Assembly: GCF_002078875.1 (NCBI RefSeq)
Contig: NC_034420.1
Coordinates: forward strand, 2,851,814-2,915,813
Direction of reading: 5' to 3'
Source of the DNA: Numida meleagris
Taxonomy: Eukaryota; Chordata; Aves; Galliformes; Numididae
Length of the DNA stretch: 64,000 nt
A program made the translations under genes and the position numbers. Each line of letters starts with the position of its first letter. Position 1 is the stretch's first letter. This document shows positions 51,151 to 61,300 of the stretch, piece by piece. The notes beneath the pieces were generated by a model. That model saw nothing but the letters and a program-made list of their open reading frames with translations, was not told the origin of the DNA and did not search any database.

Positions 51151-51575
51151 AGCAAAATAAGCTGAAATTTAGGAAGAACAAAGGAAAGATAGGGGGTCCC
51201 TGCAAAACAAGATAAAGAAAAAGCTGAGAAGAAGAGTTTCGGTCACAAGGATCTGGTTAAACAAACTTATCTTGCAGATATATGGCAGGAGATGCTAGCT
51301 TAGCACCTGCGTGTCAATCTTGTCTGCTGGAAAGAACAAAGACTGATAGACTTTACAGGATGCAAAGACAGATCTAGTTGGGAAAAACAACAAACTCTGA
51401 ATCGAGATTACAAAGTGTGTACAAACAAAGGAAACAAAGGGGGAATGAGCTGATAGGTGAATTGAGAAGAATGTGAATCCCTTCAATCGAATAAAGAAAG
51501 CTGAAGACTCTCCTCTGTCTCCTTTTGGGATAAAGATGATCGAGCAAACTTACTGGAGCAGAAATTTTCCTAACA
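51151..51575 (+). mobile_element. Solo LTR of an avian endogenous retrovirus, plus orientation
   Basis: From about gcaaaataagctgaaatt to ctggagcagaaattttccta aca. An AATAAA polyadenylation signal is at 51490-51495, followed by a C/T-rich R/U5-like part (gaagactctcctctgtctcc) and a terminal CA. The whole has the layout of an LTR of roughly 425 bases. No retroviral genes follow. The 5' edge is hard to place because it is fused to the CR1 without an obvious TG. No target duplication was found. Family not determined. Confidence 0.65.
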
Positions 51576-52026
51576 CATTCCAACGCTTGCAGTGAGTTTT
51601 TCAGTCTTAACATGACTAAAAGCAGAAATCCTTTTGAAACAGAGAGGGACACACAGAAGTGAACAACGTGCAATGCTGTGGCTGTGGGCAGCAGGGCCGC
51701 AGCAGCCTGTGAGGAGAGGCCGGGGCTGCCCCTGCTGCCATGTCCTCCCCAAACATCCAACCAAAAAGTTTTATAAAATGTTAAGGAAAAAGAAAAGCTG
51801 CTGAAAATGATCTTAAAAGTCATGTGAAGCAACCAGCCATCTCTGCACATACTGCCTCCGGTACATCGCTCCCTTCTACAAGCTCTCTAATACGCAGTAG
51901 AAAATCTAACTCAGAAATTTTCAAAAGTGACAAACATTTAATTATCCCACAGTTTAGAAGAGCTAATCAGTTGGAAAGAGCATTCAGTACAACATTATCC
52001 TCAGGAGGGCCCCCAGAGGGTTTAAG
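51576..52026. other. Non-coding DNA between the LTR and a CR1 remnant
   Basis: Nothing recognised. The long minus-strand open frame at 51374-51850 runs from this DNA into the antisense of the LTR and is not a gene. Confidence 0.5.
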
Positions 52027-52120
52027 AATCAGAGAATCACAGAATCATGAAGGCTGGAAAAGACCACCTGGATCATCGAGTCCAACCATCAGCACAGCCT
52101 CACCATGCCCACTAACCGTA
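52027..52120 (-). mobile_element. CR1 LINE 3'-end fragment
   Basis: aatcagagaatcacagaatc atgaaggctggaaaagacca followed by gatcatcgagtccaaccatc and caccatgcccactaa. This is the reverse complement of a CR1 3' end, running right to left and ending at about 52120. Only the last 95 bases of the element are present. Confidence 0.85.
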
Positions 52121-54684
52121 AGGAGAGAAGAATTGAAAGCATTGGTGGAAATGGAAGGTCCTTGTCCCAGCCTACTTGCGTACCAGATGTTAAATGCTGG
52201 GAACTAACTAGAGTGTTGATTGTCCATTTCATGGCACCTTAAGGTCAGCTTAAAACTCAGCTGTATCTTATCTGTCTGTCTAAAATGTTTATCTGTAATA
52301 TATGAAAGGTTACAACTGCACCTACACTGGCCTAATGTACATCAGACCAATCACTGCAGATATGTGTGAGCTCAAAAGTCATGCACAATTCTCAGCCATA
52401 ATTTGTTCAAAATGGTATTTAAAGAAAAATTCCAGGACTTTTGTGGAACCCATTAATTAAGTTATGCACAATCTTTTCCTTAAGCCATAAACAAAATTTG
52501 CTAATTGATTTTCACATTTGCATGCAACTCACAGTTGAAGGAATATTTTAATTTAATTAAGTTCTTCATCACTGAAAGATATTAGTGCAATGTTAATACT
52601 TTAGCAGTGAGATGTTCAGCTGCAGGACTGTAGTTCTTTAACTCTGATGATCAATAGTATTTTAGAAGAAGGCCACATTATATATTTGTGTCTTCCATCC
52701 TTCAATTTATCCGACTGCCTCACTTTTCAAACTCTGCTTTTGATTGCCTGTAGCTGGGATTTTTAAGCAAACACAACGGCATCAGTATGTCTTAACAAAG
52801 AGAAACTGAACAAAACCAAACCAAAATCAAGGCAAAAAAAGCTGCTGTGCTTTTGATCACTTCTCCCCGCTCCCAGCCTTGCACTTACACATTTTGCAGC
52901 TAAAGCCATAAGTTTTGCTAACAGTCCAATCTGACTGTGATCAACACGGTGCTGAGCCCAAGATAGTAGCAGCGAAGTCTGATGAGTGACATGTAGAGCT
53001 CTGCCACCCAAACAGCTATTCTCTGAACTGCAGGAGCCAACCCCCATCTCTGCCAAAAGACTTAAATCCAGTGCAGCTTCCAGAGCAAGAAGTGTCTTGG
53101 GGTCCCCTCCATGCCTCTGAAACACAGGTCTGATACATCTCAGGTCAGAAACCACAGAACTAACCCACGTTCAAAGATGGTGCCTTTGTTTGGAAATACA
53201 GCCCCTTGCTTCTAAAAGGTGCAAGTGCCATAAGGTTTTTCAAACTGGGTTGCTACCTCACTTAATTTCTAATATACTAAACCAAAGGGTATCAATTCTC
53301 ACTGAGTGAAATAACTGACAGAGTTTACAAAGAATTTTAGTTCTGAAGTACTGTACTGTCTCATGGTTCAAGGAAGCAATTACACTTGATATGGCTGGGA
53401 GAACAAATAATCCCAAAGTGGAAAGCACACTTTCACTTTTCAATGTAAACAAACAAACAAGAAAAACACATTAAAATTGTGTGATAACATGCAAATCTAA
53501 GTGATAGAAGCTGTTTTCTGCTTCTGTGTAATTTTGTTGCATTGCTTAATAGGATGTACTCAAAGTGAAGAGCTATCAGAAACTTCCACTGAATCTGCAC
53601 CTCATCCTCTCTCAGCTGCACCTCATCTCTCTCTAGCAGAATGTAACACCTGCCCTTTGCTATTTCCCCATTTGACCAGCAAATGCGCTCTGCAAACACT
53701 GCAACCTGGTGCCTGCAGGGAAGAGGCTGAGCAGAGAGGTTGGTACTCCTTTGCCGTGATCTTCTCTATTTAGAAAGGTTTTCTTTGCAGCAGCAATTTG
53801 TCATCACCGCACTAATTCCAGCCACTGTCCCAGAATACCCAGTCTGCAGCTGACACATCAAAGTAGTGCTTTAGAATTAACCTTCTCAGATTAACTCAAG
53901 GGCACTTTATTTTCTCCTTCAGCTCAAGCTTTTCTTCACAACTGCAGAGCTACTCCTGGAACAGGGAAGGGGCTGCACCTGAGATCTGGTCCCCCCAGTC
54001 CTGCCTGTTTGCTTAACCCTCCCTGACAAGCTCTAGAGCTGATAAGGGTACCAGAGACCAAATCTTACCCGCTCTGCAGCTACAGGTCCAGAATGAAGGA
54101 AATAAACCCAGCAACTGTGTTGTTGTATGATCTTTTTCCCCTAACATTTTCCTGCTGTAGAGATTTAACTTCTGCTTCAAGTTTATCTGTCTCTAGTCAC
54201 ACTCAACACCCTTCTTTTCTTCCATCCCCAAACTGAAGGTGATGGTCTGAAAGACAATACTGTATTGCTTCTTTGCTCTATAAATCAGCTGTGATGTATC
54301 CTACCCTTTTCAGTTTGGGCTCAGCTTTTAGAACAGAAAGCTTTGCTGTAAGCATCTTTTTGGGTATTAACTTCTAACATTTTCTGATATGGGATGGAAG
54401 GTCAGACAGACAAAAAATTTGAATGGTAGCTGATTGACTATCTCAAAGTAAAGGAAAGATTTGCTAAAGATATTCAAAAAGTAATTTTGGACTCATTTAT
54501 TTTACTCAAAATAAAAGCATGCTGTTATAGTAATTTGTCCGAGAGTTCACAGTAAATGTCAGCAAATCCTATAATGAACTCTTACAATGCAATTAATACT
54601 GCATATGGTAGCATTCAGTTTGTTAGTTCTTTCTTTAAACAGCGTTCAGCAATCTGCACTTCAGGAAGTAACACACCATGCCAA
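52121..54684. other. Non-coding DNA, no gene seen
   Basis: Unique sequence. An AT-rich block at 52440-52620 (CATTAATTAAG, GCTAATTGATTTTCACATTTGCATGC with an octamer-like ATTTGCAT, TTTAATTTAATTAAG) is a candidate regulatory element. (AAAC)n lies at 53447-53460. No open frame of 60 codons starting with ATG occurs from 53774 to 55147. Confidence 0.5.
53447..53460. repeat. (AAAC)n microsatellite
   Basis: aaacaaacaaacaa, about three and a half units. Confidence 0.85.
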
Positions 54685-54800
54685 GCCTTTAAAGTGCTTT
54701 ACAAACGTACTTCATTAATCGTGAGCAACTTGTAGAAGTGCACATTATCATCCTTACTCTATCAATGCATAAAACATTGCACAGAGAATTGGCATGAAAT
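54685..54800 (+). mobile_element. Possible ancient L2/MIR-type tail remnant
   Basis: aaagtgctttacaaacgtac ttcattaatcgtgagcaact followed by acattatcatccttactct and gcacagagaattggc parallels the familiar order in L2/MIR tails (gctttacaaa, cattaatcctcacaac, attatcatcccc, gcacagagag). Birds retain few such copies and they are very old. The match is spread out and gapped. Confidence 0.5.
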
Positions 54801-55261
54801 TCTTTAAAGGCATTTAATCCTTAACCCTTAATAAGGCTCAAAAACATGGCTGTAGCATCAAGGTCCCTAGAGGAAGCTGAAAAGATCTTAATACTGGCAA
54901 CAAAAACAACTAAGGCATAGGAAAATTTCTGCATGAGGAGAGATGAGATGGACTAGAGCTAGTTAAAAGAGAATGAACATATGGGCGAGAAGGCATAAGC
55001 AACAAGGACGCAACTTGCAAATTGGTCTTCCCTCTTCATCGTGGTTTAACAGAAAGCTGCAAGTGGAGATGTGCTGAAATACAAAGGCACTGAAATTCAA
55101 AGTTCAGTTAAAAAGGAAATAATCCTGCATACAGTTCATGCATCCTTATGATCATAAGACCTTTGTGGGGCAAGAAATGGCTTCAAACACACTTGTGCTC
55201 CAAATCAGTGCAGAACCCTTTCTCCTCCATCACCCTGAATAAGCATACCAAAAAAGGGGAG
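54801..55261. other. Non-coding DNA, nothing recognised
   Basis: Unique sequence between a possible L2/MIR remnant and a CR1. No open frame of note except a 67-codon frame that runs into the CR1. Confidence 0.5.
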
Positions 55262-55776
55262 ATCATAGAGTCACAGCATTGTTTGAGTTGGAAGGACCCT
55301 TACAGATCATCTAGTCCAACTCCCTTCAATGAACAGGGACACCCACATTAGATCAGGTGCTCAGAGCCCCGTCCAGCCTCAATTTGAATGTCTTCAAGGA
55401 CAGGGCATGCACCACCTCTATAAGCAACCTGTGCCATTGTAAAAAACTTCTTCCTTATATCCAGTCTGAATCTCCCCTCTTTTTGTTTGAAACCATTTCC
55501 CCTTGTCTTATCACTACAGACCCTGCTAAAGAGTCTGTCCCCTTCCTTCTCACAGCCCCTTTAGATACTGACAGGTCGGTCTCAGGTCTCCCCGGAGCCT
55601 TCTCTTCTCCATGCTGCACAGCCCCAGCTCTCAGCCTGTCCTCACAGGGAGCTGTTCCATCCCTGGGATCATTTTTGTGCCCCTCCTCCGGACACGCTCC
55701 AACAGGTCCACACCTCTCCTGTGCTGAGGACTCCATATCTGGACACAGCACTCCACTTGAGGTCTCACCAGGAGAC
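55262..55776 (-). mobile_element. CR1 LINE 3' fragment
   Basis: Starts atcatagagtcacagcattg and continues tgagttggaaggacccttac, ttgtaaaaaacttcttcctt atatccagtctgaatc, ccgtccagcc, ccggagccttctcttctcca and gcactccacttgaggtctca cc. The element runs right to left with its 3' terminus at 55262. It is the same subfamily as 6485-6744 and supplies the 3' end missing there. Open frames of 147 and 98 codons over it are antisense and sense CR1 readings without the full ORF2. Confidence 0.95.
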
Positions 55777-56639
55777 AGTCCATTACACTACGCTCGCTGA
55801 AATACATTGCGGGAATCAAACTTGCCTTAGGTTATTAATTAACAGTAGGCTGTGCAGGGTTTGGAGAGCACATCTCAGACAGCTAAGTCACAACTGCTGG
55901 GTAGGGGCTCTATACTTTTCTTTTTGACCCCACCACTTCTCTTCCACCAAGATTTCCTGCTCCTGCCTTTGCAGCAGTCAATGTAAAAGTCATTAGGTCA
56001 CCAAAGAGAAAAGCATGAGATGAATTGACTGCTTCTGTGCCTTTCACAAGAATGCAGGAACAGAGCAGGCCTGAAGCCAGGGCTGAGTGGCATGCTGTGT
56101 GCAGGCAACAGTTCAAAGTACTCTGAAGAAGATACTCGGGCCTGCTGTCATGGGAGTTGTGAGGAGAGGAATGTCCTGGTTGCCCAAAATATTCTGCTTC
56201 TGAAATAAACAGGAGGCCTCTCTAAAAGGTGCACATCTGAAATCCATGTTGGAGGAGAAGGTGCTAACTGAGAAGAAAAAGAAACCAGGGCTCCCCACTA
56301 GGGTAGAAAGTTTACTAATCCGAACTGCCAAATCAGTAATATTCAGGGAATTAGGCTTTTTTGTTCTGTAAGTAACTGAAAAAGTGACCTTGAACAACAA
56401 GGACAGCTGCCCCTCAGAAATGGTGATGCACACAGACCCCAGGAAAGAGCATGATACTGCCAACAAGGCTGTCAGTTTTAGTGGTTTTTTTCCACACAGC
56501 ATGTGGAAAAAACAACTAGAAAATGGCTCATCCAGACCAGATCCTAACCAAAAATACATGGAAAGTGATAAAATCAATGACGTGGGACTAGGTCTTTTTT
56601 AATACAGAAAGAAGAGGTTTGAAGATACTTAGATGACCC
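55777..56639. other. Non-coding DNA, no gene seen
   Basis: Unique sequence. The 154-codon minus-strand frame at 56113-56577 contains hydrophobic stretches but no recognised domain or splice signals and is treated as chance. Confidence 0.45.
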
Positions 56640-57960
56640 AGAGTTTTTGAAATTGGCTGGGCCTGATGCAAACCAGGCTCTGCTGCTGAGATCTCAGGGC
56701 TGTTAGAAGTTATTAGCAACCTGATGGTGAAGTGCAGATGAGGTGCAGAATGCTGAAAATGAAATACACACGCTTTATGTCCTTAGAAAAGGCAGAGGAT
56801 GGGGAGGTGGGGGATTAGGTACCTATCAGCTTAGTTTCAGTTCACCGAAACAAATAAAAGCAGGTGATTGGTAAGCAGAGAGAAAATCACAAGAAAATGA
56901 GTGGCTGCCTGATTGGATCTGTTCAGAGTAATTGGTGTCAAACCAATCTCATTTCCTTCAATAGAAAGACAATAGATTTTGTGTCACATTTTGATTTCTC
57001 CAAAGCTTTCCGTGGTGTTTCATATCACGTTCTTGTATGTAAGCTAAGAAAACAGAGTCTGGATGAAAGTAGTAGGGAATGGATACCAAACTACTTGAAA
57101 AAGTACTCAGAGCAGTGCCAAAGGTTCATTCTCAAAGAAGTTATATAGAACCTGAGCTTCTTGGTGAGCTGTGTTAGATCTGGTAACAGTCATCATGAAT
57201 GGCAGATAAATGAGTGAACTTGCTAGACTGTCAAATAATATCATGTTAGGAAAGCAGGAAAATAAGTTGAAGATTAAAGCAGATTTAGAAATGGTCTTAA
57301 AAGTGGAAGCTGAAGTCCAAAAACAAAATCAGGATTCTGTTCAATAGGAAAAAATGCAGAAAACTACTCCTATGCTGGAATAATCATCTGCACAAATGTA
57401 GGAGAGATAAGTCGTACTGGTATTAAATCTCCATAAGAAAATCAGAAACTACGTTAAGCGTTAAAACCCATATGTTATAAAAAAAACAGGCAAATGCTCT
57501 TCCAGAAGTACAAAAGGAGTTGGCTTGCAAGACAAATGAAATAGCCCTTCTCTTCTTTTCCATGCTGTCAGGACCTCAGCTGGAGTACGATATCCTATTT
57601 TTGGGTCATGCACACCCAGAAAGATATGAGCCAATTAAAGACAGACCACAGCAGTGAGAGTGATCAATAGTTTAATAAACAAGACCTAAACAAACCGAGG
57701 GTGGTCGGGAGAGACTGAAATGAGACGACAAGCACACAGCGCAGAGGAAGAGGTTAATCTATTCTGCATGCCCTCAGTGGGTAGGAGTAACAAGCTGCAA
57801 GTTTCACATGGAAGAATCAATCTGGTAAGAGGAAAAAGGTTTCCAGTGGAAGAGGTAACAAAGCACTGAACTCAACTGCCTAGAGAAACTGTGGAGAGAC
57901 TGTGTGGGGAAGCCTTCATGAACAGGCTGGAAAACAGCTGCCAGGAAGCTGCCTTGGGGC
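56640..57960 (+). pseudogene. Long, highly decayed CR1-like LINE relic with reverse-transcriptase remnants
   Basis: A frame at 56864-57148 retains HFDFSKAFRGVSYHVL near residues 42-57 and LRKQSLDESSREWIPNYLKK after it. This is motif A and the following helix of a CR1-family reverse transcriptase (typically DFSKAFDxVSHxxL...GLDE...WIxNWL). Upstream, tgtcaaaccaatctcatttc is also CR1-like. Downstream, tcagctggagtacgatatcc (57584-57603) and aacaaagcactgaactcaac tgcctagagaaactgtgg (from 57857) follow the CR1 end of ORF2 and 3' UTR. A frame stop falls at 57146, and the region that should encode the catalytic Ala-Asp-Asp reads as Ser-Asn-Asn (57231-57239). The element is dead and far older than the other CR1 copies. 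Confidence 0.8.
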
Positions 57961-58255
57961 AAACATTTGGATCAAATTGGGTCCACAGGAGTCTGTGCTA
58001 TCGCCATGCCTCTGCTGCCTTCTGCCCACACTGCAGTTTGCCAGCTCACTTTCATGCAAACAACGGAGAGCTAATCGAAAGCAAACCGATATTATGTAGT
58101 TGGTATGGAAAATTTACCTGAAAGGTTATCATCCCTCTGGAGGCCTTCAGCACCTTAATACGTTGCACACACATGGTGCTCTAAGCGCTAAAGCTCTAGA
58201 TGCACCTGTAAGTATGGAGAGGTGTAAGGAACTGTGATAGATAACATTGCCAGTG
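57961..58255. other. Non-coding DNA after the CR1-like relic
   Basis: No feature recognised. The exact 3' edge of the relic may extend into this interval, since old CR1 tails are hard to see by eye. Confidence 0.4.
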
Positions 58256-58325
58256 AGAACGTATAAGGTCACACAGAAAGTCAGTGGCAGAGCAGACAGT
58301 GGTTTCCTCCGGCTCCAGCACCCTT
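58256..58325 (+). mobile_element. Ancient L2/MIR-type tail remnant
   Basis: ataaggtcacacagaaagtc agtggcagagcagacagtgg is close to the conserved end of L2/MIR elements (aaggtcacacagcaagtcag tggcagagc, from memory) in sense orientation, followed by tttcctccggctccagcacc. About 70 bases remain. It could be an exapted piece, as such tails are often kept as regulatory elements. Confidence 0.6.
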
Positions 58326-61300
58326 GCTGTTGCCAGCTGCTCACTCTCCCTTCGGCTGTTTCAATACAGATGGACAACATGCATTAACCTTTCTCATCAG
58401 ACCAGAAAACTAAAATCCAAGTCCACTCTACTGAGCTGCTCAGAAAGTTATTGGTATCTTGTTCCCATACATAATATTAGATTCAGTTTAATTTCCCGGG
58501 CGGTAAATTGCTGATTATCAGAGCTCGGGCCATAAAGCTAGACGTTACAGAACTGCAAGCTCTGGAGCAGCAATTTGCCACCCCTGGATGCGGACTATGC
58601 GCTCGTCCGCTCTTCATCCCCCCCCTTTCCCATCTGCATCACCCGTGTCCTGGTTTGTGGTGGCTGTCATATTGCTTCACTTCTCTGAGAGATTTCTTTA
58701 TAATTTGCATGAGTGTGTATTTGCGTAATGGCATGCTGGGGAGTTCAAAGCTGTTTTCTCACTTTCAAAGTAGTCTTTGCGTGTAAGCTGTCCCAAGTCT
58801 GATGTGCACCAGGCTTGTATTTTTGTTCTTGATTGAGCACTGCTGCACTATATTCCTTTTAAAACTCCAGCTATTCTGGGAGATGTGTATAATTTAATAT
58901 GTTCAATAGCTTTCTTGTCAGGCATTCATGTACAACTTCCTTCATCTCACACTCAGATGTTTGATTTTCCACAGTAATTGGTTTTGCCACATTTGTGTTT
59001 ACTTTTACGACCTATAGTAAATGCTGCTTTTTTAGCCACGAGCTGTTAAAGCTTTTGCCAGACCCTACAATAACCTACCATGTAGGTCTTGGTGAAACCT
59101 TATCAGGCAATTCCAACTCCTTGGGTGTTAATGGGTCTTAATGTACTCTTATATAGCCTGAACGCTACATTAAATGTAAGCTCATTTTTATAAGAGTAGC
59201 TGTGGATATGCAGTGCAAGATTATTAACTTTATGGTTAGATGCACAGCTGTTTAACGTGCTTACAGTGGGCCAGCCCCCACGTAGCCAAGAAGAGTCCAA
59301 GAGGAATAAGTTTGCTCACAGGAGCTGCTCTGACGCCCATTCACAGGCAGAACTGGCCTCCCCATTGAAAGCAACATGAGAAATCTGAAGATACAGTGCA
59401 GAGACCTTCAAAAACTTCTGCAGGGACAGAGCCCGTGTCCCAGGGAACTTAAAGAGTCGTGAAGCTGATCTAGGGTTGCAGAAAACAAAAGCAGAAACAG
59501 GCCAGCACTCAGTGCTGCTAGGAAATAATTTTAGGTCAACGGGAAGCAAGCGATGTTAATGTTCTTCAGAAAGAAAAACAGACAAAGGAATAAATGGAGC
59601 TATTCTTACTTAAAAAGGAGAAAAACCATTGCAGACTACGATAAAGCAAGCAGATGAGTGGTAACACGAGCAAGAGATTCAGGTCCCATATATGCAGTGA
59701 TTTGCTTTTTATCATCCCAGTAAGATTTCAAGCTATATTAGACTGGCTGAGCAATTTGCTTGCTGTCCTAGACCGCACTTGAAAGATATCTCTGATTCTC
59801 ATAGAGCATATAACACTGTGACAATCTGACAGAATTGCAGTATATCACCCTCAGGTAGAAGAAAATGACTTATCTCCATTTTCCAGGAAACACATTAACT
59901 GGGTGCATATTATCCAAGGCTCTAGAAATTAGTGGCTATGGTGTAAGCTCAAAGCATTGAAAAACATAATATGGAAAGCACAATCGTTTGAACTGTATAA
60001 AAATGAAAACTAAAATGTATCACAGTTTTATGGACTTCTTCCTCTTTTTCCCCTGCTAAAATATGCATACTGTACAGCAAAATTTTCACAAGAATGAACT
60101 GGGGAAAAAAAGCCCACAACTTTCTGAAGATGTCAGAATTAGGTCATCTCAACACTGTTGGGATGTTTATTGAATTCATATTTTTCCACTTCATCAAATG
60201 ACACAATAGAAGAAATTCTTTAAGAATAGTAACAATTCAGAGGTCAGGACAAAAGGCAAAAAAGGGGAGAATTTTGACAACTGGTAAAATCCTTTGAATC
60301 CAGGAGAACTGAACTATGAAGCAATTTTAAGCACAGAAGCATCCAGTTAGGACAGAAGTGGGTCAGGTGTTTAATGGAAAAGCACAGACTAAAGCAAAAA
60401 GTTTTTTTCCACTTCACAGTACAGCAAACTTGGATTAAATGGCAAGCCCAATGCTAGAGGTTTTTTGAGATATAGAAATAAAATTGACATTCCGTCAGTA
60501 CAAACTCAGCATTAGTTACTAAGCGGAGCCCTACAAGTGCCCCATAGAGATGATGTCCATCATGGTGGACTCTCTAGGAATGGTGGGGCCACAGACACCC
60601 CCCATGCCCTTTAGAAACATCTGTACTGTGGCAGACAGGCTCCTTCTATCCTGCATCCAGTTTCCACATGCCTTGTCCTACGATGTGATTTTTCAGTGTG
60701 ACATATGCAGCTTTGTGACGAGGTACGTGCTGACGTGGAGCTGTGCACCATGACCAACGTGTCACCAGCAGCTCCACCACCACGACAGCTTGCGGTGACA
60801 CTCAGCACCCATCCCTTCTTGTGCTGATACAACCTCCCCCAGGGACATACCTATCCTAGCAGCTTCTACTTGGAAAAAAGAATGGTCTTTCTATTATTAC
60901 TATTAATTTTACCTCCTCTGCTTGTTGCTGAGACAAAGAAGCCGCACAGTGTGCACGTGAAGGGACAGTCACAAGGCACAAATGTCACAGCCACGGAGCA
61001 TAACAACAGGTTGCACATGCCTTAGCTTCTCAGATTTGGGAAGGTGGGGCTTCAGTGTGGCTGAATCTTTTAGCTAATATTTGTCATGTAGAAACATATC
61101 AATTTTTTCACTGCTTGTGGTTGCACAAGCATATCCAAGCCCCCTCAGACAGGGCTTTTCCCTGGCCTAGCATAGAACGACTCCTCACCCCACCAGTGAC
61201 AAAGCTCCAAGCAACTTTCAGTAAAACCAGACCAAACCAAACAACAAAACAGATCAAGACAAAACACGGGCTTGAGTGGATGTCACAGCTATGCACACAC

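Noticed and set aside
51374..51850. A 158-codon minus-strand frame
   Set aside because: It crosses the edge of a solo LTR in antisense and has no recognised domain.
55357..55800. A 147-codon plus-strand frame
   Set aside because: It is the antisense reading of a CR1 fragment (55262-55776). The similar frame at 6476-6838 on the minus strand is the antisense of the other copy.
56113..56577. A 154-codon minus-strand frame with hydrophobic segments
   Set aside because: The sequence shows no known family and is low in complexity in part. The hydrophobicity follows from T-rich codons.
59865..59935. Another possible L2/MIR-like stretch (tatctccattttccaggaaa)
   Set aside because: The match is short and breaks down after about 20 bases.
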